DNA of 5,569 bases from Lentisphaeria bacterium (GTDB taxonomy: Bacteria > Verrucomicrobiota > Lentisphaeria > Victivallales > UBA1829), in NCBI GenBank assembly GCA_017456805.1, contig JAFTIQ010000055.1:1-5569 (forward strand), written 5' to 3'. Each line of letters starts with the position of its first letter. Within the stretch, counting starts at the first letter, position 1. Shown in pieces: positions 1-5,420 of the stretch. The position numbers were made by a program, and so were the translations under genes. A model generated the notes under the pieces. The model was not told the origin of the DNA and did not search any database. It saw only the letters and a list, made by a program, of their open reading frames with translations.

Positions 1-18
1 ATGTCTGAAAATTCTTGC

Positions 19-103
19 AGAGATCTGAAAATGGAGCGTTTTCGGTGGTTACTCAGAGAGTAGCCACGCTCAAACTACCATTTCCAGCTCATCAGCAATC
101 TCT
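19..103 (-). other. Candidate structured RNA or 5' leader (nested long hairpin)
   Basis: Four nested helices pair by hand. The outer helix is 19-24 with 98-103 (6 bp). The next is 25-34 with 78-87: 10 bp on the minus strand with one G-U, but an A-C mismatch on the plus strand. Then 35-37 pairs with 68-70 (3 bp). The apical helix is 45-54 with 58-67, 10 positions around a 3-nt loop, with one C-A mismatch on the minus strand that is a G-U on the plus strand. About 29 pairs fall within 85 nt. The intervening bulges are strictly one-sided: 88-97 (10 nt), 71-77 (7 nt) and 38-44 (7 nt). The minus strand is preferred because a promoter at 174-201 would place this about 65 nt into its transcript. I do not recognise it as a known riboswitch or ribozyme. 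It could also be a mobile-element end or another cruciform. Confidence 0.4.
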
Positions 104-173
104 TTTCAACCAAATTTTGCCGGACTTTTGAAATTACCTCATTCAAGAAACTTTTTTTGCAGTCAAGGGCTAC

Positions 174-201
174 AATATACTGCATAGGGAAAAAAAGTCA
201 A
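174..201 (-). promoter_or_regulatory. Minus-strand sigma70-type promoter
   Basis: Read on the minus strand, TTGACT (201-196) is the -35 box and TATATT (179-174) the -10 box, separated by 16 bp. Transcription would begin near 167 and run left through the folding element at 19-103 and out of the window. The 16-bp spacer matches the other two candidate promoters in this window. A dyad, TGCAGT (158-163) with ACTGCA (179-184), straddles the -10 box and predicted start, so a regulator could sit here. The gene it would serve is not visible. Confidence 0.45.
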
Positions 202-261
202 GAAAAAAAAGATTTTAAACCGCTGATTTTTTCAGAAAAAGTTTTTTTTCAAAGAATAAAT

Positions 262-289
262 TTGAAAAATCAATATTTGGTGATATAAT
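262..289 (+). promoter_or_regulatory. Sigma70-type promoter of the repeat-protein gene
   Basis: TTGAAA (262-267) and TATAAT (284-289) are separated by 16 bp. A TG at 281-282 gives an extended -10 (TGnTATAAT). A second perfect TATAAT lies at 293-298 but has no good -35 partner. A/T tracts at 227-249, just upstream of the -35, could act as an UP-like element. Transcription would start around 296-300, giving a leader of roughly 65-70 nt before the ATG at 366. Confidence 0.7.
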
Positions 290-298
290 ATCTATAAT

Positions 299-320
299 GA
301 GAGGTTTTGGGGAATCTCTC
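299..320 (+). promoter_or_regulatory. 5' leader hairpin at the predicted transcript start
   Basis: Positions 299-306 pair with 313-320 (8 bp including one G-U, core GAGAG/CTCTC) around the loop TTGGGG. The hairpin lies within a few bases of the predicted 5' end of the mRNA, the position where stem-loops are known to protect transcripts from decay. The octamer TTTTGGGG, which includes the loop, recurs exactly at 351-358, where its G run starts the ribosome binding site of the downstream gene. Confidence 0.4.
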
Positions 321-365
321 GTTGTATCAAAGAAAAGAAACAAAATATAATTTTGGGGTGAAACG

Positions 366-1955
366 ATGAAAAAAAGTTTTTCATGGAACAGTAATTTTAC
401 TTACGATGGATTTCCTCATTATTCCGTGTTCGGTTCTTTCGGATTCGGGGATATGATTAAAGAATTTTCCTGGGATTCTTCTGATTGGTTCGGAGGAAAT
501 TGGGGTAACTCTAACATGAATATGGATGTTGTTCCCTCTACTCCTGTCATGCCGGAGCCCACAATCCCTGTCATTCCGCACCCTGTTCTGCCGACAGAGC
601 CCTTAGCTCCGGTTCTGACTGGACGATTGAATGTCAGACAGGAAGCAGATTCCTTCAAACTTACCTGGGACAAGGCATGGGATATCAATCCATTCACCTA
701 TACGCTGAAAGTCAAAAACGGCGATGAAGTCGTCTTTGAAAAAGAAATCGGAAGCGCAGAAAATTCCTGCACCATCGATTTGGAAGATCTTCCGGAAATG
801 GAAGAAAATAAGCTGACTTTTGAACTCACTGCAAGCAAGACGATTACTTCCGGCGGAGAAGACCGGGTTGTTACTTCCAATGTTCTCCAATCCGGAGTTG
901 TGGTGATCGATCTTTCCGCTCCTCAGGTGGCAGATGGTTCTATTTTCGCTGACAAAAACTATGCAGAGGCCAACAGCTTGGAAGAGTACAATCTTGTCCT
1001 TGCCCCGATTTACAATGGCAATGGTATCCTGAGCCTCTCCGATGTCGATGATGTGTTCTTTGATGAAACCGGTGTTAAAACCTACGTTCTGGAAGTGGAT
1101 GGAAAAACCTATACTGCCCGTGCATCCTGGGTAAGAGATATCGGGGATCACTCTGTCCTGAACTTCAATTTGACCGGATTGAGTGCCGGAGCAAAAACCG
1201 GAAAGCTCTACGCCAAAGATGCTGCCGGAAACGTCAGCGAGGCTGTCGAGGTCCACTTCGATGTCCGCGATACTCTGGCTCCCGTTATGATGGGGCGGCT
1301 TTCCGCAAGACTGGAAGATGAATCAATCAATCTTTCCTGGAACAAAGCCCATGACAAAAATGATTTCACCTATGTCCTGAAAGTCAGAAACGGCAATGAA
1401 GTCATTTATGAAACGGAAGTGGACGGTTCCAAGACCTCCTGCACGATCGGGCTTGATGAACTGCCGGAATTTGAAGGCGGTGCCCTCTCTTTTGAAATTT
1501 ATGCGCAGCAGTCCGTTACCGGAGCCGATGGAGATCAGACCCTCGTTTCCAACAAACTGAGATCCGGTATGATCGTGATTGATCATTCCGCTCCTCAGGC
1601 CGCCGACGGCGCAGTTTTTGCAAATGGGGAATATGCTGAGGAAAATGATCTGACCGATTACAACCTTGTCATGGATCCTTTCTTCAACGGAAACGGAAGA
1701 TTGGTGCTCTTTGATGTGGATGAAGTCTTTTATGATGATACCGGTGTGACCAGCTATGTTCTGGAAGTGGATGGAAAAACCTTTACCTCCAGAGCTGCAT
1801 GGATGTCCGATTTCGGAGATCACTCCATGCTGAGCATCGGTTTGAACGGATTGAGTGCCGGAGAAAAAACCGGACTTCTCTATGCCAGGGATTCCAGCGG
1901 AAATCTCAGCGAGGGAGTTGAAGTTCATTTTGAAGTGAACAACTCTTTCTTCTGA
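366..1955 (+). CDS. Two-copy Ig/fibronectin-like repeat protein, probably surface or exported, function unknown
   Basis: A 529-residue protein with no enzymatic motif that I recognise. Residues 1-50 are rich in Phe, Trp and Tyr (14 aromatics) plus Gly, Asn and Ser, and show no classical signal peptide. Residues 57-83 form a proline-rich linker. Residues 80-303 and 304-527 are two gap-free copies of a 224-residue unit, about 57% identical by hand alignment. Each unit starts LAPV, then a beta-rich stretch with a conserved Trp (101 and 325), then VIDxSAP (180-186 and 404-410), and ends with a YAxDxxGNxSExVEVHF signature (282-298 and 506-522). That signature is typical of bacterial Ig-like and fibronectin type III modules in surface proteins. 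Each copy has one Cys (135 and 359). The ATG at 366 is supported by GGGGTG at 355-360. The gene stands alone between its own promoter and a strong terminator. Adhesion or a structural surface role is inferred from domain type only. The export route is unclear. Confidence 0.85.
   Translation: MKKSFSWNSNFTYDGFPHYSVFGSFGFGDMIKEFSWDSSDWFGGNWGNSNMNMDVVPSTPVMPEPTIPVIPHPVLPTEPLAPVLTGRLNVRQEADSFKLTWDKAWDINPFTYTLKVKNGDEVVFEKEIGSAENSCTIDLEDLPEMEENKLTFELTASKTITSGGEDRVVTSNVLQSGVVVIDLSAPQVADGSIFADKNYAEANSLEEYNLVLAPIYNGNGILSLSDVDDVFFDETGVKTYVLEVDGKTYTARASWVRDIGDHSVLNFNLTGLSAGAKTGKLYAKDAAGNVSEAVEVHFDVRDTLAPVMMGRLSARLEDESINLSWNKAHDKNDFTYVLKVRNGNEVIYETEVDGSKTSCTIGLDELPEFEGGALSFEIYAQQSVTGADGDQTLVSNKLRSGMIVIDHSAPQAADGAVFANGEYAEENDLTDYNLVMDPFFNGNGRLVLFDVDEVFYDDTGVTSYVLEVDGKTFTSRAAWMSDFGDHSMLSIGLNGLSAGEKTGLLYARDSSGNLSEGVEVHFEVNNSFF
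603..1946 (+). repeat. Tandem in-frame duplication, 2 x 672 bp
   Basis: The two protein units are encoded by 603-1274 and 1275-1946, exactly 672 bp each with no insertion or deletion. Protein identity is about 57%. The DNA has diverged more, but retains islands such as the 25-bp exact match at 1086-1110 and 1758-1782, in the part encoding YVLEVDGKT. The conserved spacing points to one duplication event followed by divergence with the fold kept. Confidence 0.9.
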
Positions 1956-1999
1956 TTCAGATCCAATATTCAGCTGTCTCAGCTGTTGTGCGACAATTG

Positions 2000-2042
2000 A
2001 AAATATTATGAGAGATGCAAAAAGTCTCTCATAATATTTTTT
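2000..2042 (+). terminator. Strong intrinsic terminator of the repeat-protein gene
   Basis: Positions 2000-2015 pair perfectly with 2025-2040 (16 bp) around a 9-nt loop (2016-2024). A T run at 2037-2042 follows, with a second T5 run at 2044-2048. It lies 44 nt after the TGA stop of the repeat-protein gene and separates it from the waaA operon. The lower stem is A/T-rich and the upper part is GAGAGA/TCTCTC, similar to the arm of the 5' leader hairpin of the same gene. Confidence 0.92.
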
Positions 2043-2179
2043 CTTTTTCAGCACTTTATTTTCTTCAGACAGACCTTTCCCGAAAGGCTTTCCAGAAAAA
2101 AACGGTAAAATCTTTCATTTCTCACTGGAAAAAAACGAGATTTGTATTACAGTACCTAACGTAGCAAATTTTAATTCTT

Positions 2180-2185
2180 GAGGAG
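2180..2185 (+). promoter_or_regulatory. Ribosome binding site that fixes the waaA start
   Basis: GAGGAG lies 10 nt upstream of the ATG at 2196. An in-frame TTG at 2178 would give a protein six residues longer, but it overlaps this site and has no binding site of its own, so 2196 is the better start. I see no convincing promoter in 2050-2179. The best guess, TTACAG (2147-2152) with TTTAAT (2170-2175) at 17 bp, is a poor -35 match. Confidence 0.75.
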
Positions 2186-2195
2186 CCTTCACAAC

Positions 2196-3494
2196 ATGTT
2201 TTTGTTCATCTATAACCTTCTTTTTCCGATCGTTTTTCTGTTTTTTCTGCCCGGCTTGATCTGGAAATACATTCGCCGTCCCGGAGAAAAATCCAATTAC
2301 CGTGAGCGGTTCGGGCGTTTCTCCCGGGAAAAACGGAAACGTCTGGAGTCATTTCACGGCTGCACCTGGCTTCATGCAGTCAGTGTGGGAGAAACCAATC
2401 TTGCATTGACCATGCTTGACAACTGGCTGAAAGAAGAGCCCAACCGGAAATTTGTTCTTTCCACCACAACCACTACCGGTCAGGAAATCGCCAAAAAACG
2501 TCTGCCTCCCGGAGTGGAACTGATTTTCTGTCCCATCGATTTCTTCCCCTATGTTGCGAAGACCTTCCTTGCGCTGAAGCCTTCCATGCTGGTGATTTTT
2601 GAAACCGAACTCTGGCCGAACCTGATCAGTTGTGCAAAAATGTACGGTATCCCCCTCGCGCTTGCCAACGCCAGAATGTCCGATCATTCGTTTCCCGGAT
2701 ACAGACGGTTCCGTTTCATTTTCGGTCCCATGATCCGGAAATTTGATGTGGTCAGTGTCCAAACGGAAATTGACAAAGAACGTTTTCTCACGATCGCACC
2801 CGATATGAAAGAGAAAGTATCTGTCTGCGGAAATATCAAATTTGATCAGCACGCACCGGCACATTTGAAAGTTCCTGATCTGAGCCAGTGGTTCGGAAGT
2901 GCCAAAGGACCTTTTGTGATTGCGGCAAGTACCCATCCTGAGGAGGAAGTCTATATTGCCAAAGCTTTCCAGAAAGTCAGAACGAATTATGCGGATGCCC
3001 GGCTGCTTGTGATCCCCCGTCACGCAGAACGCGGCGCGGTTTTGAAAAAATCTCTCTCCGATCTCGGACTCCATGTGTTCCGGAAGTCAACAGATCAGGA
3101 AGTTCCGGCAGATACCGATTGTCTTCTTGCTGATACGACCGGGGAACTTCAGGGCTTCATCGCCGCATCGGATATCGTCGTTATGGGAAAAACTCTTGCA
3201 GGCAACCGGGAAGGGCAGAACATCATCGAACCGGCAATGCTCGGCAAAGCGATTATCTGCGGAATGGAATTGATCAATTTCCGTCAGGCACTCGATATTC
3301 TGGTCAAAGCTGATTCCGTGATCCGTGTCGCAAATGAAACGGAATTGGAATCTGCGCTGGAAAAACTCCTCTCTGATTCTGAATACCGTTCTGCTCTCGG
3401 AAAACGCGCACAGGATGCGATTGCGGCAAATCATGGAGCCACAGCGAAAAATCTGGAAGCCTTGCGGAAGTTCAATGTCGGAGTTGCAGAATGA
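2196..3494 (+). CDS. waaA: 3-deoxy-D-manno-octulosonic acid (Kdo) transferase
   Basis: A 432-residue GT30 glycosyltransferase (also called KdtA) that moves Kdo from CMP-Kdo to the lipid A precursor in LPS synthesis, on the inner face of the inner membrane. One N-terminal membrane anchor spans about residues 3-23. YRERFGRF (35-42) and WLHAVSVGE (58-66) follow; Glu66 corresponds to the family's catalytic Glu. ETELWPN (136-142) and NARMS (158-162) are the other N-domain signatures. The C-terminal domain has CGNIKFD (211-217), IAASTHPEE (242-250), PRHAER (274-279), DTTGEL (313-318) and EGQNIIEPA (339-347) at the nucleotide-sugar site. The last motif differs from the GGHN form known from enterobacteria. 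Length is normal for the family. It is first in a three-gene operon and its TGA overlaps the tadA ATG. Whether it adds one or several Kdo residues cannot be read from sequence. Confidence 0.96.
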   Translation: MFLFIYNLLFPIVFLFFLPGLIWKYIRRPGEKSNYRERFGRFSREKRKRLESFHGCTWLHAVSVGETNLALTMLDNWLKEEPNRKFVLSTTTTTGQEIAKKRLPPGVELIFCPIDFFPYVAKTFLALKPSMLVIFETELWPNLISCAKMYGIPLALANARMSDHSFPGYRRFRFIFGPMIRKFDVVSVQTEIDKERFLTIAPDMKEKVSVCGNIKFDQHAPAHLKVPDLSQWFGSAKGPFVIAASTHPEEEVYIAKAFQKVRTNYADARLLVIPRHAERGAVLKKSLSDLGLHVFRKSTDQEVPADTDCLLADTTGELQGFIAASDIVVMGKTLAGNREGQNIIEPAMLGKAIICGMELINFRQALDILVKADSVIRVANETELESALEKLLSDSEYRSALGKRAQDAIAANHGATAKNLEALRKFNVGVAE

Positions 3495-3964
3495 GTGTTT
3501 CTGAACAGGAAATCACTGATGAATTTTTTATGAGAAAGGCTCTGGAGTTTGCTCAACGTGCCGCAGATGCCGGAGAGGTTCCCATCGGAGCCGTCGCTGT
3601 GCTGAATGGCAAAATTATCGGCGGAAACGGCAATCTGGTGGAACTGAAGAAAAATGCCTTTGCTCATGCAGAAATGCTTGCCATGACGGAAGCCTCTGAA
3701 ACCATCGGAGACTGGCGTCTGGAAGGAGTTACTCTTTATGTAACGAAAGAACCTTGTGCCATGTGCGCCGGGGCAATGGTGAATGCCAGAGTTTCCAGAG
3801 TTGTTTACGGCTTGGCAGATCCCCGGTCCGGCTGTGCCGGAAGCGCATTGGATGTGACCGGCTTCCCCGGAATGCTCCATCAGGTTCAAACAACAGGAAA
3901 TATCCTCGAAGAGGAATGTCGTTTTTTAATACAGGATTTCTTTAGAAAGGTTCGGAAAAAATGA
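3491..3964 (+). CDS. tadA: tRNA-specific adenosine deaminase
   Basis: A 157-residue cytoplasmic zinc deaminase that converts the wobble adenosine 34 of tRNA-Arg(ACG) to inosine. The fold signature is complete. GEVPIGAV is at 28-35. HAE at 59-61 has His59 as zinc ligand and Glu61 as proton shuttle. PCAMC at 88-92 has Cys89 and Cys92 as the other zinc ligands. VVYGLADPRSGCAGS (104-118) matches the usual TadA segment after the zinc site, and the C-terminus has the typical FFRKVR. The residues just before HAE read NAFA instead of the common DPTA. The length is standard. The start overlaps the waaA stop (ATGA at 3491-3494), with GGAG at 3480-3483 seven bases upstream, so translation is probably coupled. 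Its end overlaps the protease gene in the same way. Guanine or cytosine deaminases share the fold, but the motifs and length fit TadA best. Confidence 0.95.
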   Translation: MSVSEQEITDEFFMRKALEFAQRAADAGEVPIGAVAVLNGKIIGGNGNLVELKKNAFAHAEMLAMTEASETIGDWRLEGVTLYVTKEPCAMCAGAMVNARVSRVVYGLADPRSGCAGSALDVTGFPGMLHQVQTTGNILEEECRFLIQDFFRKVRKK

Positions 3965-5226
3965 AACATCTTTTGCTGTTTTCTCTCGCTCTTCTGCTTC
4001 TCGGTACCGGTTGTAATTCCGGAAAAACAGCGCAGGAGGAAAACTCTGCCACTCCTCCGAAAGTCCAGCTCACCAAAGATCAGGATATAGAACTTCAGCA
4101 GGAATTGCTTGCTTTTATGAAATTACTGGAATTCACCAGGGAACATTATGTGGATGAAAATGCAGTTTCTTACAAAAAGCTGTTCCAGGGCGCAATGGAT
4201 GGAATGTTGGAACATCTTGATCCGTACAGCCGCTATCAAACCCCGCAGAATTTTTCTTTGAGCATGGATGACACCCGCGGCAGTTTCGCCGGGATCGGTG
4301 CCACAATCCAGAAAGTTGACGATGGAATCAAATTGACGAAGATTCAAAAAGGCTCTCCCGCAGAAAAAGCCGGATTGAAAGCCGGAGATATCCTGCTTTC
4401 CATTGATAAAACATCCTTGAAGGATCTGAGCCTGGAGGATAGTATCGGAAAGATCCGCGGGAAAAAAGGTTCTGCTGCTATCCTGAAAGTCCGCCGGAAA
4501 AATCAGCCGGACAAAGAGTATACCGTGATCAGAGATATCATCAAAACTCCGTCCATTACCCACATGGGAATCATTCAGAAAAAGATCGGCTATTTCCGGA
4601 TTAATCAATTTACAGCAACCACTGCGGATGAACTGGATGAATACCTGAAAGAGTATGGTAAAAAAATTGACCGTCTGATCATTGATTTGCGTTTTAATCC
4701 CGGCGGACAGCTGGATGTTACGGTGGAAACGCTCAGCCGTTTTCTGGAAAAAGGGCTGCTGGTGGTCTCCGTTGAGGGCCGTTCGGAAGGCGTCCAGCGG
4801 CATGAAGCCATTTCCTGCAAAAAATATACACATATCCCGATCGTCGTTCTGATCAATGAATTTTCTGCAAGTGCCTCGGAAATTTTTGCCGGCTGTATGA
4901 AAGATTACAAGCGGGCTGTTGTAATTGGAGAAAAATCCTTTGGGAAAGGATCTGTTCAAAGAATTTATCCGATGCCGGATGGCGGCGGTGCCCGGATCAC
5001 CATTGCGAAATATTATACTCCGAGCCGGAAAGTGATCCATGGAAAAGGGATTGAACCTGATGTCGTTGTCAAACTGCCGGAAGATGACAAAAAAGCCATG
5101 GCGGAGTATCTCATGGAACATGATGAAGAACCGCTTCCGGTAAAGACGGATTCTTATACGGATAAGCAGCTGGAGAAAGCGATTCAGATTGTTCTTGGTT
5201 TGAAAGAGTTTCACATAATCAAATAA
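3961..5226 (+). CDS. S41 family (CtpA/Prc-type) PDZ serine protease, probable lipoprotein
   Basis: A 421-residue C-terminal-processing protease. Residues 1-17 form a hydrophobic export signal ending in GTGC. Cys18 suggests lipid anchoring, though Gly rather than Leu at -3 is not ideal for a lipobox. Residues 40-105 are the N-terminal helical part containing HLDPYSRY (85-92). A PDZ domain follows at about 105-190, with GIGA (111-114) and GSPAEKAGLKAGD (131-143). The catalytic core has LRFNPGGQ (243-250), FSASASEIFAG (301-311) and SFGKGSVQ (326-333). By the family's spacing the Ser/Lys/Gln triad is Ser304, Lys329 and Gln333, so it should be active. It would cut periplasmic or outer-membrane proteins at C-terminal tails; the substrate is unknown. 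The ATG overlaps the tadA TGA, making it third in the operon. Length is usual for CtpA and much shorter than E. coli Prc. Confidence 0.94.
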   Translation: MKHLLLFSLALLLLGTGCNSGKTAQEENSATPPKVQLTKDQDIELQQELLAFMKLLEFTREHYVDENAVSYKKLFQGAMDGMLEHLDPYSRYQTPQNFSLSMDDTRGSFAGIGATIQKVDDGIKLTKIQKGSPAEKAGLKAGDILLSIDKTSLKDLSLEDSIGKIRGKKGSAAILKVRRKNQPDKEYTVIRDIIKTPSITHMGIIQKKIGYFRINQFTATTADELDEYLKEYGKKIDRLIIDLRFNPGGQLDVTVETLSRFLEKGLLVVSVEGRSEGVQRHEAISCKKYTHIPIVVLINEFSASASEIFAGCMKDYKRAVVIGEKSFGKGSVQRIYPMPDGGGARITIAKYYTPSRKVIHGKGIEPDVVVKLPEDDKKAMAEYLMEHDEEPLPVKTDSYTDKQLEKAIQIVLGLKEFHIIK

Positions 5227-5227
5227 G

Positions 5228-5248
5228 TTTCTCATAATTTTTGAGAAA
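5228..5248 (+). terminator. Weak hairpin after the protease gene
   Basis: Positions 5228-5234 pair with 5242-5248 (7 bp, TTTCTCA/TGAGAAA) around a 7-nt loop, beginning one base after the stop codon. No T run follows, so it is probably a 3'-end stabiliser or leaky terminator rather than an efficient one. The operon transcript may run on into the tRNA gene. Confidence 0.35.
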
Positions 5249-5263
5249 AGATTTGAAAGTGAC

Positions 5264-5291
5264 TTGCATTTTTTCAGAAAACAGTTATATT
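5264..5291 (+). promoter_or_regulatory. Candidate promoter of the tRNA-Ser gene
   Basis: TTGCAT (5264-5269) and TATATT (5286-5291) are 16 bp apart and end 15 nt before the mature tRNA. The -10 box is good; the -35 box matches the consensus in only the first three bases. A TTGAAA at 5253-5258 is too far from the -10 to pair with it. Confidence 0.5.
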
Positions 5292-5306
5292 AACAGAATC
5301 CAAGAC

Positions 5307-5394
5307 GGAGAGATGGTCGAGTGGTTTAAGGCAGCGGTCTTGAAAACCGCCGAGGTGTAAGCCTCCGTGAGTTCGAATCTCACTCTCTCCGCCA
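5307..5394 (+). tRNA. tRNA-Ser (anticodon UGA)
   Basis: A complete class II tRNA of 88 nt including an encoded CCA. The acceptor stem GGAGAGA (5307-5313) pairs with TCTCTCC (5384-5390), followed by discriminator G5391 and CCA 5392-5394. The anticodon stem is GCGGT/ACCGC (5334-5338 and 5346-5350) with loop CTTGAAA, so the anticodon is TGA at 5341-5343 and reads UCA (and probably other UCN) codons. The long variable arm has GAGG/CCTC (5352-5355 and 5362-5365), as expected for serine. The T arm GTGAG/CTCAC (5367-5371 and 5379-5383) carries TTCGAAT. Neighbouring tadA does not act on this tRNA, so the proximity is probably incidental. Confidence 0.98.
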
Positions 5395-5415
5395 TTTTTT
5401 TTTCAAAAAAATGGC
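5391..5415 (+). terminator. Inverted repeat containing the tRNA GCCA end and a T9 run
   Basis: Positions 5391-5401 (GCCA plus seven T) pair with 5405-5415 (seven A plus TGGC), 11 bp around a 3-nt loop. Nine consecutive T (5395-5403) directly follow the tRNA CCA and could release polymerase, with the tRNA T arm and acceptor as the upstream structure. The mirror A run would serve a transcript coming from the right. The pairing would hide the 3' end of an unprocessed tRNA precursor. Confidence 0.45.
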
Positions 5416-5420
5416 GAACG

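Larger units (their letters stand above)
1..365. other. Divergent intergenic/control region without a credible gene
   Basis: No convincing coding region lies here. A 20-codon plus-strand frame (1-63) ends at TAG inside a hairpin. It could be the tail of a gene entering from the left, but nothing in it is recognisable. On the minus strand the longest frame (146-75, TTG start) has 23 codons and no ribosome binding site. What the stretch does hold: a folding element at 19-103, a minus-strand promoter at 174-201 with a dyad around its -10, a run of A/T tracts at 190-249, and a plus-strand promoter at 262-289. Two promoters pointing apart suggest a divergently transcribed gene left of the window. 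Confidence 0.55.

Noticed and set aside
1..63. 20-codon plus-strand frame starting at the first base
   Set aside because: It touches the window edge, has no recognisable motif, and its stop lies in the apical hairpin of the folding element. It may be a gene tail but cannot be supported.
38..95. Hammerhead-like core on the minus strand (CTGATGA at 95-89, CGAAA at 44-40)
   Set aside because: The stem that should close between the two motifs fails after one pair and no third stem follows GAAA, so the three-way junction cannot form.
1971..1988. Two CAGCTGT copies 9 bp apart after the repeat gene
   Set aside because: Short, only two copies, and with no link to a promoter or gene start; likely chance.
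2178..2195. TTG start giving a six-residue longer Kdo transferase
   Set aside because: The codon overlaps the GAGGAG ribosome binding site of the ATG at 2196, and the membrane anchor starts cleanly at that ATG.
4123..5235. Long minus-strand open frames opposite the protease gene (also opposite waaA at 2349-3074 and the repeat gene at 603-1256 and 1323-2054)
   Set aside because: They mirror clear genes with complete motifs, their translations show no family features, and one begins inside the terminator hairpin. They follow from codon bias of the sense genes.
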